In this document: positions 16,102-24,811 of the stretch, in pieces
Position numbering within the stretch: position 1 is the stretch's first letter
How the letters are laid out: each line of letters begins with the position of its first letter
Origin: an uncultured Eubacteriales bacterium
GTDB taxonomy: Bacteria; Bacillota; Clostridia; Oscillospirales; CAG-272
DNA length: 64,000 nt
Direction of reading: 5' to 3'
NCBI GenBank assembly: GCA_934433485.1
Contig: CAKRZR010000004.1
Span: 130,462 to 194,461, forward strand
Program-made: the position numbers and the translations under genes
Notes under the pieces: model-generated
What the model was told of the DNA's origin: nothing
Seen by the model: only the letters and a program-made list of their open reading frames with translations
Database searches by the model: none

Positions 16102-18060
16102 ATGATCATCCAAAAACTGCAAAAATACGATTTTTCCGCATGCTCCTTTGGAGACCGACCACATTCTCTGCAAAACGGATTTCTCATCCGTTTCCGCCTC
16201 TCTTCTCCCGTAACGGAGCGTGCAGAAACGGAAATTTTCTCGATCCCGAATGCTGTACGTGCGACAGTGCGGCTTATGACCATTGCGGAAGCGGGGCAAG
16301 GCTGGGGATGGAACGAGAATTATACTTCCTATCCCGATTCAAACGGCGATGTCCCGGTGCTGGAGGCGGAGATTTGTCTGAACGTGCCGTATCACCCGGA
16401 GCGCAAAGCGATAAAGCTCGGCATTCCGCTGACCTTATACGACGCGGTGGAAAAGGATATTATCCTCGGCTATGACGGCATGCATCTGCGTATGTTTATG
16501 GACGGCGTGGTGATCAACGAGAATTTCCCGATTGGTGAAATCCGGAATACGGAGGAAAATCCCGTTCTCCACACAACCGATAAGCTGGCTGCCATCGCGT
16601 TTTCCACGGTCCTGACCGCTGTGCAGACGATCCCTTACGAGAAAACCATCGACTGCGGCATTCGCTATTATTCCCCCGACGGACACAATACCTGGGCGGG
16701 CGACGTGGTCAATTTCTGGCACAACGGCACGTATCACCTTATCTATTTCTATGACCGTCATCACCACGGCAATCGTTTCGGCGGCGGTGCGCACTATTTT
16801 CGACAGCTTACCACCACGGATTTTGAAAACTGGACAGACCATGGCGCGATTTTCGAGCTGGAGAAGCCGTGGCAGTCGGTCGGCACCGGTACCATGTTCT
16901 GCTGGAATGGCAAATATTACTTCGCGTACGGCTTCCACACGAGTCGGAACATTCCGGACGAGCATCTCTTTGGCGGCGAAATCTACCGGCGGTATGCGGA
17001 AACCGGATATACAGAGGCGGTGTCCTATGACGAGATCGCAAGCTGCGGCAAGTATCCAAACGGCGCGAATCTGGCGGTCAGCGACGACGGCATCCACTTC
17101 CACATGATGGATGAAATGTTCCATTGGGCGGAGAATCCGAGCGTCTACACCAAAACCGACGGCGGGCTTTTCATGTGTGTAGGCGACGGCATTTGGGAAG
17201 CGGAAACGCCGCAGGGCAAATGGCGGCTGACCAATCCCGGATTCCCGCCGTGCGGTGCGCGATCCGTCATGCGCAATTCTGCGGAGTGCCCGTCCTTCTT
17301 CGAGAAAAACGGCTATCGGTACATCCTCATGGGACTGACCGGTTTCTGGCGTACGGAAAAGGACAGCGACGTCTATTTTGACAGCGCGGCATTGGGCTAT
17401 GACATTTACGACGGGTTGCTCGTCCCGATGGCGGTCAACTGTGGCGGACGGCTGATTCTTGCCGGATGGCTGAACGGCATCGGCTGGGGCTCCGTCATCG
17501 TGCATAGGGAACTGATCCAGCACGAGGATGGTTCACTGGGCATGTGCTGGCTGCCGGAGGATCGGATCGTGACAAAATCCCCTGTGCAGGTGACGAATAA
17601 TCGCGCGGAAACGGACCCGCAAGTCTCATACTATTGGGAGATCGATGTGGATCCCCAAAACGGCGGCGCGCTCGCGGTGACATTCGGCGACAATTGTACC
17701 TTGCGCGTGGACGCAGCGCGCGGGGAAGTGCAGATCGCGCCTCCGGACAGCGACAGAATCTCACCGATCCACGAGCGCATCCATGAAATCCCGGCGGATG
17801 TAACCAATCCGTGGGCGCTTCGCAATACCCATATCGAAACGCGTGATTTCACGATTGCCAATGTGCGCGGACTTGACAAGCCGTATACGGTGCGGATCAT
17901 TGAACATTACGACCGCAAGATGAACGCCACACTCATCGACGCGGAGATCGCCGGAGAACGCACGATCATCTCCCACCGGGTCGGCGCGCGGATCACCCAT
18001 GTGACAGCGGAGTCCGTAGATGGCGCGAAAATCACCCGGATGGAGGGCTATACCATCTGA
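16102..18060 (+). CDS. GH32/GH43-like five-bladed propeller glycoside hydrolase
   Basis: This 652-residue protein resembles distant members of the GH32/GH43/GH68 beta-propeller hydrolases. An N-terminal beta-sandwich region (about 1-180) precedes the propeller, which starts around residue 190 with YYSPDGHNTWAGDVVNFWHN and GTYHLIYFYDRHHHGNRFGG. Later blades carry DFENWTDHG, RSVMRNSAECPSFFEKNGYR (a possible acid/base Glu in the AECP motif, as in GH32) and FDSAALGYDIYDGLL. The C-terminus (about 510-650) is again beta-rich. No signal peptide is seen, so it acts inside the cell on an imported or phosphorylated sugar. GGAGGA lies just before the start, and it is co-transcribed with the MerR-kinase gene. 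The substrate is unknown; a fructoside-like ketose would fit the kinase. Confidence 0.75.
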   Translation: MIIQKLQKYDFSACSFGDRPHSLQNGFLIRFRLSSPVTERAETEIFSIPNAVRATVRLMTIAEAGQGWGWNENYTSYPDSNGDVPVLEAEICLNVPYHPERKAIKLGIPLTLYDAVEKDIILGYDGMHLRMFMDGVVINENFPIGEIRNTEENPVLHTTDKLAAIAFSTVLTAVQTIPYEKTIDCGIRYYSPDGHNTWAGDVVNFWHNGTYHLIYFYDRHHHGNRFGGGAHYFRQLTTTDFENWTDHGAIFELEKPWQSVGTGTMFCWNGKYYFAYGFHTSRNIPDEHLFGGEIYRRYAETGYTEAVSYDEIASCGKYPNGANLAVSDDGIHFHMMDEMFHWAENPSVYTKTDGGLFMCVGDGIWEAETPQGKWRLTNPGFPPCGARSVMRNSAECPSFFEKNGYRYILMGLTGFWRTEKDSDVYFDSAALGYDIYDGLLVPMAVNCGGRLILAGWLNGIGWGSVIVHRELIQHEDGSLGMCWLPEDRIVTKSPVQVTNNRAETDPQVSYYWEIDVDPQNGGALAVTFGDNCTLRVDAARGEVQIAPPDSDRISPIHERIHEIPADVTNPWALRNTHIETRDFTIANVRGLDKPYTVRIIEHYDRKMNATLIDAEIAGERTIISHRVGARITHVTAESVDGAKITRMEGYTI

Positions 18061-18065
18061 AGCCC

Positions 18066-18094
18066 TTGCAAATCCGCCTCCGCTGTGGTATACT
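18066..18094 (+). promoter_or_regulatory. promoter of the small P-loop kinase gene
   Basis: TTGCAA, a 17-base spacer and TATACT lie just after the hydrolase stop codon. Confidence 0.75.
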
Positions 18095-18142
18095 TGTGGA
18101 AAGAATAGGACATTTCACAGACTACCATGACGGAGGTTTTTT

Positions 18143-18727
18143 ATGGGCTTTGGTGTTTTGATTTTCGGGCAGAACGGCGCCGGAAAATCGACGCTGGCAC
18201 ACGCGCTTGCCAAGAAAACCGGCTATTGGGAGATGGATGTTGAAGACTACTATTTCCCATCACAGCGCGCATCCCGTGCCGCAGCTCTCGACGGACGGAT
18301 CGGCGAACTTACAGAGAGTAAGTACACGCCGTTTTCCGCCCCATGCGCAAAGGAAGAGGTGACAGCGGCGATTTGCGCGGACATTCTTGCGCATCCGCGT
18401 TTCATACTCTCCGGCGTAACGGTTCATCATTTTTCAGCAGATATCCTCGCATCGATCGCGCTTGCCGTGCGGCTGGAGGTGCCGCTGGAACGCAGACTTG
18501 TCCGTATCCATGAACGGGAAAAGTACCGTTTCGGCGAGCGGATCGAGGAAGGCGGCGACATGTACGCACAGCAGAATGCGTTCCGTAATATGGTGAAGCA
18601 ACGTGCGGATACCACCATCGACGAGTGTGAGGCAGCGCTGTGCTGCACCGTTCTCCATCTCTCCGGCGAGACCCCGGTGGCGGAAAACGTGTCGGTAATT
18701 TGTGATTGGCTCGCAAAAAACGGATAA
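18143..18727 (+). CDS. small P-loop ATPase/kinase
   Basis: This 194-residue protein is a P-loop nucleotide-binding protein with Walker A GQNGAGKST (about residues 9-17). The overall length and layout are those of small-molecule kinases such as shikimate or adenylate kinase relatives. An acidic pair follows in WEMDVEDYYFPSQ, where substrate-binding acids sit in such kinases. The lid-like region RLVRIHEREKYRFGERIEEGG is rich in arginine. I cannot name the substrate. GGAGG precedes the start. An alkyltransferase gene follows after 34 bases. Confidence 0.75.
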   Translation: MGFGVLIFGQNGAGKSTLAHALAKKTGYWEMDVEDYYFPSQRASRAAALDGRIGELTESKYTPFSAPCAKEEVTAAICADILAHPRFILSGVTVHHFSADILASIALAVRLEVPLERRLVRIHEREKYRFGERIEEGGDMYAQQNAFRNMVKQRADTTIDECEAALCCTVLHLSGETPVAENVSVICDWLAKNG

Positions 18728-18761
18728 AAGCAGCTGCACAGAGGGAAGGAAAACCGTGCAT

Positions 18762-19085
18762 ATGGATACAGAAGCGCTTGCCTATGAAATCCTGTCCGTG
18801 GTGGAGGAGATCCCGGCGGGGCATGTCGCGACCTATGGGCAGATCGCCCGGCTGATCGGCAGAGAGAAAAACGCCCGTCTGGTCGGCACAATACTGAGCC
18901 GTGCGGTCTTTTATGGCGACTATCCCTGTCACCGCGTCGTCAACCACGCAGGCAGATGCGCACCCGGCTGGCGGATGCAGCGCACACTCCTGGAAGCGGA
19001 GGGCGTGACATTCCGGAAAAACGGCACGGTTGACATGAAAAAGCATCGGTGGCAGGAAGGCATCAATTTTTCGAACGAACAATAG
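18762..19085 (+). CDS. methylated-DNA--cysteine alkyltransferase family protein (MGMT-type)
   Basis: This 107-residue protein is the DNA-binding and active-site domain of the O6-alkylguanine-DNA alkyltransferase family. It contains GHVATYGQIARLIG (the helix-turn-helix region) and the active-site motif YPCHRVVN with the acceptor Cys56. Because the cysteine is kept, it may be a true suicidal repair enzyme rather than an ATL protein, where Trp replaces it. It lacks the N-terminal domain of full-length Ogt. A GTG at 18756 is an alternative start with better spacing to AAGGA, adding two residues. Confidence 0.88.
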   Translation: MDTEALAYEILSVVEEIPAGHVATYGQIARLIGREKNARLVGTILSRAVFYGDYPCHRVVNHAGRCAPGWRMQRTLLEAEGVTFRKNGTVDMKKHRWQEGINFSNEQ

Positions 19086-19111
19086 GAAAGCACTGTTGCT
19101 CCGCAATGAAA

Positions 19112-19152
19112 ATACCCGCGCACCGGAAGCGGTTCCGATAATGCGCGGGTAT
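19112..19152. terminator. hairpin terminator between convergent genes
   Basis: A perfect 11 bp stem, ATACCCGCGCA / TGCGCGGGTAT, lies between the alkyltransferase gene and deoD. On the minus strand it is followed by TTTTC, so it mainly terminates deoD. Confidence 0.75.
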
Positions 19153-19167
19153 TCGCGTTTGTGGAGA

Positions 19168-19905
19168 TCAGAGCCGGATCGCCGTTTCCAGTGCCAGCGT
19201 CATCATATCTGTGAACGAGTTCTGCCGTTCTTCCGCTGTGGTCGCTTCTCCGGTGCGCATGTGATCCGAGATTGTACAGATTGCAAGCGCGTTTTTTCCG
19301 GCACGGGCTGCGGTCAGATACAGCGCGGCGGCTTCCATTTCCGTAGCCAGCACGCCCATTTTCGACCACGCTACGGTGGGGCGACCGCCCTCCGGACCGC
19401 TTTCACGTTCATCATAAAACGTATCGGATGACAGCAGATTTCCGACATGGTACGAGAGTCCCATCGATTCCGCCAGATCCGCCGCGGTACGCAGAAGTCG
19501 ATACGACGCGGTGGGAGCGAATGTGCCGGGCAGACCGTACTGCTTCGCGAAATCGGACGTCGTTGCACAGCCGATGCCAAGCACAAGATCGCGCACATGT
19601 ACATTGGTCTGCAACGCACCTGCGGAACCGATGCGCAGAATGTTCTCCACACCGAAAATATTGTATAGCTCGTATGCGTAAATGCCCATGGACGGCATAC
19701 CCATTCCGCTTGCCATTACGGTAACGCGTTTTCCTTTATAGGTGCCTGTGTAGCCCTGCACGCCGCGGACATTGTTGATAAGCACCGCGTCGGAGAGAAA
19801 ATGCGTTGCAATGAACTGCGAACGGAGCGGATCGCCCGGCATGAGTACCGTTTTCGCGAAATCCGCCGGAGATGCGTCGATGTGTGGTGTTGGATAAGCT
19901 GCCAT
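19168..19905 (-). CDS. deoD: purine-nucleoside phosphorylase, DeoD type
   Basis: This 245-residue enzyme splits purine (deoxy)nucleosides with phosphate to give the free base and (deoxy)ribose 1-phosphate. The hexameric DeoD type is recognised by MPGDPLRSQFIA (phosphate site), ASGMGMPSMGIYAYEL, RIGSAGALQ, TEMEAAALYLTA (ribose-binding Glu) and the catalytic-Asp segment TISDHMRTGE. The start at 19905 has GGAGG five bases upstream; an ATG four codons earlier lies before that site. The upstream DUF4838 gene is read in the same direction with a 36-base gap, so the two may be co-transcribed. Confidence 0.95.
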   Translation of the reverse strand: MAAYPTPHIDASPADFAKTVLMPGDPLRSQFIATHFLSDAVLINNVRGVQGYTGTYKGKRVTVMASGMGMPSMGIYAYELYNIFGVENILRIGSAGALQTNVHVRDLVLGIGCATTSDFAKQYGLPGTFAPTASYRLLRTAADLAESMGLSYHVGNLLSSDTFYDERESGPEGGRPTVAWSKMGVLATEMEAAALYLTAARAGKNALAICTISDHMRTGEATTAEERQNSFTDMMTLALETAIRL

Positions 19906-19941
19906 AGGAACCTCCAAAACGATAGATAGGATATTTTTTTC

Positions 19942-21510
19942 TTATTTCCAGTCTGTGGGAGACAGCGCGAAATCGGGATCGGCAGTGAAATCGCGCCATT
20001 CGTTCCATCGGATGCCGAGTGCTTCCACCGTATGGAAGAATACCTCGCCTTCCACAGGATCCGGGCAAAGCATCAGCTTTACGTACGTCCACTGGAGCCT
20101 GGATTTCGTGATCCGTTCGAGATAGCGATCGTTTTCGGCAGCCGCCTCCGCCGCGTTCCACCAACCCTCAATGGCGTCAAAATGCGCGCGGTAGACCTCC
20201 TCCGGAATGATGCCAAACGGCGGCGTCCAGATGTTGAAATGGCGGCCGCGTGTCGCATCACAGACAAAGTCGAGGAATTTCTTTACATACACGCCGCCCG
20301 CGCCGTAGTAGCCGGTACAGAAATCGTCGATGGCAACCTGATATTCCGCTTCGGTCATATATGGATTCCACATACACTGTGCCAGCAGATACGCCCGCAG
20401 CTCCGCAAATTCGCCGGAATCGGACTGGTAATTGCCCTCCGGATACATGCCGACCACATGGTGCTGCGCGAAAAACTCCATATTGGAGCGCAGTACGCGG
20501 AAGTTCGGGAACGGCGGAATGTAATAGGAGAAATCGGTCACATAATCCCAGATGTACAGACGGCTGCAAATTTTGCTCCATTCCGTGATGTCGCGAATAA
20601 ACGCGCCGTTGACCTCGCAGGACGCGTCGCCGAGGTCGTGTGAAAAGCAGCATTCGATGGAGCAGAGCCGTACGATCACATTGTCGCGCGGACGGGTGAT
20701 CGACGGAGCTTTGCGTGTGTACTGGTAGGCAAGCGTTTCAATCGCCACCTGCGGATAATCGTCGCGGATATCGTCCGCCACCGCGTTGACAAAGCGTAAA
20801 AGCGTGCCTGCGGGACTGCCTTCCTCCTCGTCTGTCGCGAGACATTTCGGACACTTGCACGGATGCATATTGTCGTTTTGCGAGACGGAGAGAATCTTAC
20901 AATCTGGGTGCTCCGCAAGGATTTTGCGCACGTTCTTTTTGACGGTCGCGAGAATTTCCGGATCGCTGAGACACGGCTGGTTGGTCTGGTCTCCAAATTC
21001 GGAGAGATTTGCCAGCGTATGGACAAAGCCGACCCACTTTTTGTCGCGGTAGTTCACATGGTTCGCGCGCATCCAATCGGGATCCTGCGCACAGATCCAG
21101 TCGAGCTGCCGGTATTCAAACGGCGGCACAAAGCGATCGCCAAATCCCTCAGGCAAATCCACGTCGCCATCCTTCAGAATCGCCGCGTCCGGGTGCAGAT
21201 ACCGCCAGCCGATCCATTTTGTCAGGAAAAGGTATACGGCGTCCGTCAGCTTAACGTCACTCCAAAGGTACAGGTTTCCGTTCCGTACCGCGAGGTTTAC
21301 GCCGTCCGCGGTCGCGTCATCCGGAGCTTTCAGATAGATCAGCTGCTCCGTGCGTGCCGATTGGACGCAGACTGGGAGGTCTGTTCCAAGTGTACGCTTG
21401 AGTTCCTTTGCAAGGATTGTCCCCGCCTCCAAGCTCGCGTGGCTTCCGGAATGGACGACGATCTGAAATTCCGCGAGAGAAACGTCGGCAATCGTGATGT
21501 GCTTCGACAT
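19942..21510 (-). CDS. DUF4838 domain protein, glycosidase-like
   Basis: This 522-residue protein matches the DUF4838 family, whose members have a (beta/alpha)8-like fold and are often found with polysaccharide-degrading genes. Family-typical segments are SVSQNDNMHPCKCPKCLATD, a Cys cluster with C.C..C spacing, followed by GTLLRFVNAVADDI. An N-terminal GH-associated alpha/beta domain (about 1-110) carries KLTDAVYLFLTKWIGWRYLH. No signal peptide is visible, so it appears intracellular. The catalytic activity is unproven. AAGGAG precedes the chosen start at 21510. Longer frames upstream would read across the promoter. Confidence 0.8.
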   Translation of the reverse strand: MSKHITIADVSLAEFQIVVHSGSHASLEAGTILAKELKRTLGTDLPVCVQSARTEQLIYLKAPDDATADGVNLAVRNGNLYLWSDVKLTDAVYLFLTKWIGWRYLHPDAAILKDGDVDLPEGFGDRFVPPFEYRQLDWICAQDPDWMRANHVNYRDKKWVGFVHTLANLSEFGDQTNQPCLSDPEILATVKKNVRKILAEHPDCKILSVSQNDNMHPCKCPKCLATDEEEGSPAGTLLRFVNAVADDIRDDYPQVAIETLAYQYTRKAPSITRPRDNVIVRLCSIECCFSHDLGDASCEVNGAFIRDITEWSKICSRLYIWDYVTDFSYYIPPFPNFRVLRSNMEFFAQHHVVGMYPEGNYQSDSGEFAELRAYLLAQCMWNPYMTEAEYQVAIDDFCTGYYGAGGVYVKKFLDFVCDATRGRHFNIWTPPFGIIPEEVYRAHFDAIEGWWNAAEAAAENDRYLERITKSRLQWTYVKLMLCPDPVEGEVFFHTVEALGIRWNEWRDFTADPDFALSPTDWK

Positions 21511-21553
21511 GGTGTGCTCCTTTCGTGTGTGGAAAAATGGTTGCGTCAGGGAA

Positions 21554-21582
21554 AGTATACCATGTACTACATAGAATGTCAA
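21554..21582 (-). promoter_or_regulatory. promoter of the DUF4838 gene
   Basis: On the minus strand TTGACA (21577-21582), a 17-base spacer and TATACT (21554-21559). It lies 44 bases upstream of the start codon. Confidence 0.8.
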
Positions 21583-21641
21583 CAGAAATGCCGAGACTTT
21601 TTGTGAATTTTCCTATGGAAAAATTCCTGGAAATCTCTTGA

Positions 21642-21668
21642 CAAACAGCGTGTCGTGTGGTATACTAT
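21642..21668 (+). promoter_or_regulatory. tRNA-Lys promoter
   Basis: TTGACA followed by a 17-base spacer and TATACT, about 30 bases before the tRNA gene. It diverges from the DUF4838 promoter. Confidence 0.85.
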
Positions 21669-21695
21669 AGAGGCTGTCGAGGAAATGACAGACAT

Positions 21696-21768
21696 GCCCC
21701 ATTAGCTCAGCTGGTAGAGCACTTGACTTTTAATCAAGGTGTCCGGAGTTCGATTCTCCGATGGAGCA
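21696..21768 (+). tRNA. tRNA-Lys (anticodon TTT)
   Basis: The gene folds as a standard cloverleaf: D arm AGCTCAGCTGGTAGAGC, anticodon stem CTTGA/TCAAG with loop CTTTTAA (anticodon TTT), and T arm CGGAG-TTCGATT-CTCCG. The acceptor stem GCCCCAT / ATGGAGC has one C-A mismatch at the third pair. The discriminator base is A and CCA is not encoded. Confidence 0.95.
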
Positions 21769-21792
21769 TGACCATGGAACTCCATGGTTCGC

Positions 21793-21829
21793 AAAAAGCG
21801 TCTGGGTAACAGGCGTTTTTCTTTTTTTT
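21793..21829 (+). terminator. tRNA-Lys terminator
   Basis: AAAAA-G-CGTCTG pairs with CAGGCGTTTTT around a short loop, followed by C and eight T. A second small hairpin, ACCATGG-AACT-CCATGGT, sits just before it (21771-21788). Confidence 0.8.
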
Positions 21830-22012
21830 GTCCGATTTTGCTGCATGGCAGCAGCATTTACTTTATTGCACAGAAAATCAGGACAGACATCCCACTGTGC
21901 CGAGGTAAAGAAGTCGCGAACAGTTTTCCGATAGTTTGTAAAACTTCATTTGACGCACCGGAATTGCACAAACGATATCCTTTTATCCCAGATAGAAAGT
22001 TTTTGAAGGGGT

Positions 22013-22044
22013 TTGGGGAAACTTTTTTCAAAAAGTTTCCCCAA
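22013..22044. repeat. perfect 15 bp palindrome, candidate dispersed element
   Basis: Two 15-base arms (TTGGGGAAACTTTTT and its exact complement) flank a 2-base spacer. The near-duplicate GTTTCCCCC follows a few bases later. The shape and G-run/T-run sequence suggest a dispersed extragenic palindrome; only a genome search can show more copies. Confidence 0.7.
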
Positions 22045-22098
22045 GTCCGTTTCCCCCAAAAGTAAATGCTGTTGCCCCGGATTTTGCCGAAGATGCTC

Positions 22099-22127
22099 TT
22101 GCCAAAAGGAGAAAAATATGCTATACT
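22099..22127 (+). promoter_or_regulatory. promoter of the GH2 glycosidase gene
   Basis: TTGCCA, a 17-base spacer and TATACT lie 38 bases upstream of the start codon. Confidence 0.75.
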
Positions 22128-22165
22128 GTACGTAACTACCAAATCAAAGAAGTGAGGGTATAATA

Positions 22166-24805
22166 ATGGTACAAAAATCAGCGTATCCGCAGCCAGATTT
22201 TGCCAGAGAGCAATGGCTGAACCTGAACGGCACATGGGATTTTTCCTTCGATCGCCCGACGTTTGAACAGAAAATTGAAGTGCCCTATCCGTGGGGTGCT
22301 CCCTTATCCGGCATTGACGAATCCCGCAACGCCACCGCCTTCTACCGGCGCACCGTACGTTTTGACGGCGGAGGCGAGCGCGTGTTCCTCATATTCGGGG
22401 CGGTCGATTATACCTGCGCCGTCACCGTGAACGGAAAGATCCTTGGCACGCACACAGGCGGCTACAGCCGGTTCGAATGGGATGTCACCGAATATTGGGA
22501 TAACGACGGCGAGAATGAAATTCTTGTGGAAGCGACCGATATGGCGGAGAAGAACCAAACCTACGGCAAGCAGGGCTATGGCGACGCGCGCGGCATCTGG
22601 CAGACCGTGTGGCTGGAAACCCGTCCAGTGGCACATATCAAGTCCTTCTTCGTAAAGACAAAGCTCGACGGTACCGTTACCTATGAGATCGAGACCGCTG
22701 GCGCGTCCGATACCGCTGTCGTGACCGCGCATTTCCCGGATGCGCTCCTGACCGAGATTCCGCAGACGACGGTGAAAGACGGCAAAGCGACGATCACCTT
22801 CCGCGTTGAGGAGCACGCGCTGGCACTGTGGTCGCCGGAGGATCCGTTCTTGTACGAGGGCTCCATCACGCTGACCGCCGAGGAATCCGAGGATACCGTG
22901 TATACCTATTTTGGCATTCGCGAGATCGGAAGAGGCAAATTCGGCGTGCACAATCAGAATTACATCACTTTAAACGGCAAACCGTACTACCTCTGCGGCG
23001 TGCTCGACCAGTCGTTCAATCCCAAGGGCTATTTCACGCTGCCGTCCGACGACGATTGCAGGGAAGAGATCCTGCGTCTGAAGCGGCTCGGACTCAATAT
23101 GGCTCGTATCCACATCAAAGCGGAGGAACCGCTGAAGCTGTACTGGGCGGACAGACTCGGACTGCTCATCATGGAGGATATCCCATGCTTCTGGGGCGAT
23201 CCGCTGCCGGAGACGAGAGCACAATATGAAATTGAAATGCACGACGAGATCCTGCGCGACCGGAACCATCCGTCCCTCATCTACTGGGTCATTTTCAACG
23301 AAACCTGGGGGCTTTTCTCCCATATTCCGAATGAAAAGGGCGAGATCGCGCGTGTTTATACCGATGAAACCGCAAAATGGGTGGAATCCTGTGTGCAGGC
23401 GGCAAGGGAACTCGATCCTACGCGGCTGATCGAGGACAACTCCCCATGCAACAGCGACCATACGGTGACAGACGTCAATACGTGGCACTTCTACGCGAAT
23501 GGCTACGAAAAAGTCAAATCGGTCGTGGAAAGCTTCGTAAACGGCGCCTATCCCGGCTCGACGCACAATTACAAATCCGGCTATACAATGGCGGATGTAC
23601 CGTGTATGAACAGCGAATGCGGCAACGTCTGGGGTATCCAGAACAACGCGGGCGACAGTGATATTTCTTGGCAGTACAAATACATGATGAACGAGTTCCG
23701 TCTGCACGACAAGCTCTGCGGCTTTGTGTTCACGGAGTTCCACGACGTTGTCAACGAATTTAACGGTTATTACAAGATTGACAACGATGACAAGGATTTC
23801 GGCTATACGGATTACGGCATGACCATCCGCGATCTGCACGCCAAGGATTATCTCGGCGCCGACTTTGCGCCTATGACGACCGTCAAGCCGTATGAACTGG
23901 TCAACGTGCCGCTCTTCGGCTCCAGCTTCACCGATCTGCGCCACGGCAAGCTCCTACAGGTCGTATGGCAGCTGCTGCTCATGGATCCGATCGAGGGAGA
24001 CATCGTAGCGGACAGCGGCTCCTACAGCCTCCTCTGGCCGAATTACGGCACGTTCCCGGCAGGTGAGGTAAATGTTGAGATTCCGGAGCACGACGGCGTG
24101 GCAATGCTGTCGTTCGCGCTCATGGACGGCGGAGAACCGGTGATGCAGAACGCGATTCTCTTTGACGTGGATTCTCCGCGCACCGATGCACTCTCCATCG
24201 CACCGACCCGGTTTGGCGCGGACGGCTGGAAGCACAGCTTCACGGCACAGGAGGGCAATAAGCTGAACGGTCTGGGCAGCGGCGTATTCACGACTACGAT
24301 CCGTACGGAGGACATTCCCGGTCTGGAGGATGCGGAGGAAATGCATATTTACGCGGAGCTGTCCACACGCGATCCGATGACGCATGACTGGCCCGGCGGC
24401 AAGGTGGAAGGGAAAGTAGATCTCAACTACATGCTCGGGTATCGCTGTGATCCGGGCGCCAACCGCAACAGCTTCCCACAGACGGACAGCCGGAAGAACC
24501 CCGGCGTGGTCGAAATCTGCATCGACGGGGAACCGGTAGAGCGGATTTCTCTCGCCGATTGTCCTGCCGATTCGCGCGGCGCACTGTCCCATCATTACCA
24601 GATCGCGGACGATCTCCTCGATGAAGCCGGCTCCTATGGGTATCTCTGCGATTGCCGCATCCCGACCGCGCTGCTCTATAAGCTTCAGAAGAAGGATGTA
24701 TTCACACTGACCTTCCGCACCGATTCCGACGCAGGACTGTCCCTATTTGGCAGAAAGAGCGGCAGATACGGCATTGATGTGGTGATCCGTGCGACCGCAC
24801 TGTAA
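22166..24805 (+). CDS. GH2-family glycoside hydrolase (beta-galactosidase/glucuronidase-like)
   Basis: This 879-residue enzyme is a glycoside hydrolase family 2 member. The N-terminal jelly-roll sugar-binding domain (about 1-165) has LNLNGTWDFSFD and FYRRTVRFDGG. An immunoglobulin-like domain follows to about 265. The TIM barrel starts near residue 275 with LNGKPYYLCGVLDQSFNPKG. The general acid/base is Glu379 in VIFNETWG and the nucleophile is probably Glu484 in MNSECGNVWG. The last 250 residues form additional beta domains. No signal peptide is present, so it acts on imported oligosaccharides. The sugar released is not clear from sequence. The start has GAGG upstream, and the gene has its own promoter. 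Confidence 0.92.
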   Translation: MVQKSAYPQPDFAREQWLNLNGTWDFSFDRPTFEQKIEVPYPWGAPLSGIDESRNATAFYRRTVRFDGGGERVFLIFGAVDYTCAVTVNGKILGTHTGGYSRFEWDVTEYWDNDGENEILVEATDMAEKNQTYGKQGYGDARGIWQTVWLETRPVAHIKSFFVKTKLDGTVTYEIETAGASDTAVVTAHFPDALLTEIPQTTVKDGKATITFRVEEHALALWSPEDPFLYEGSITLTAEESEDTVYTYFGIREIGRGKFGVHNQNYITLNGKPYYLCGVLDQSFNPKGYFTLPSDDDCREEILRLKRLGLNMARIHIKAEEPLKLYWADRLGLLIMEDIPCFWGDPLPETRAQYEIEMHDEILRDRNHPSLIYWVIFNETWGLFSHIPNEKGEIARVYTDETAKWVESCVQAARELDPTRLIEDNSPCNSDHTVTDVNTWHFYANGYEKVKSVVESFVNGAYPGSTHNYKSGYTMADVPCMNSECGNVWGIQNNAGDSDISWQYKYMMNEFRLHDKLCGFVFTEFHDVVNEFNGYYKIDNDDKDFGYTDYGMTIRDLHAKDYLGADFAPMTTVKPYELVNVPLFGSSFTDLRHGKLLQVVWQLLLMDPIEGDIVADSGSYSLLWPNYGTFPAGEVNVEIPEHDGVAMLSFALMDGGEPVMQNAILFDVDSPRTDALSIAPTRFGADGWKHSFTAQEGNKLNGLGSGVFTTTIRTEDIPGLEDAEEMHIYAELSTRDPMTHDWPGGKVEGKVDLNYMLGYRCDPGANRNSFPQTDSRKNPGVVEICIDGEPVERISLADCPADSRGALSHHYQIADDLLDEAGSYGYLCDCRIPTALLYKLQKKDVFTLTFRTDSDAGLSLFGRKSGRYGIDVVIRATAL

Positions 24806-24811
24806 ACGGCT

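Larger units (their letters stand above)
21830..22165. other. intergenic region with palindrome and promoter
   Basis: No gene is visible in these 336 bases. They contain a hairpin (TGCTGC/GCAGCA, around 21838), a long perfect palindrome (listed separately) and the promoter of the downstream glycosidase. The rest shows no structure that I can name. Confidence 0.6.
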
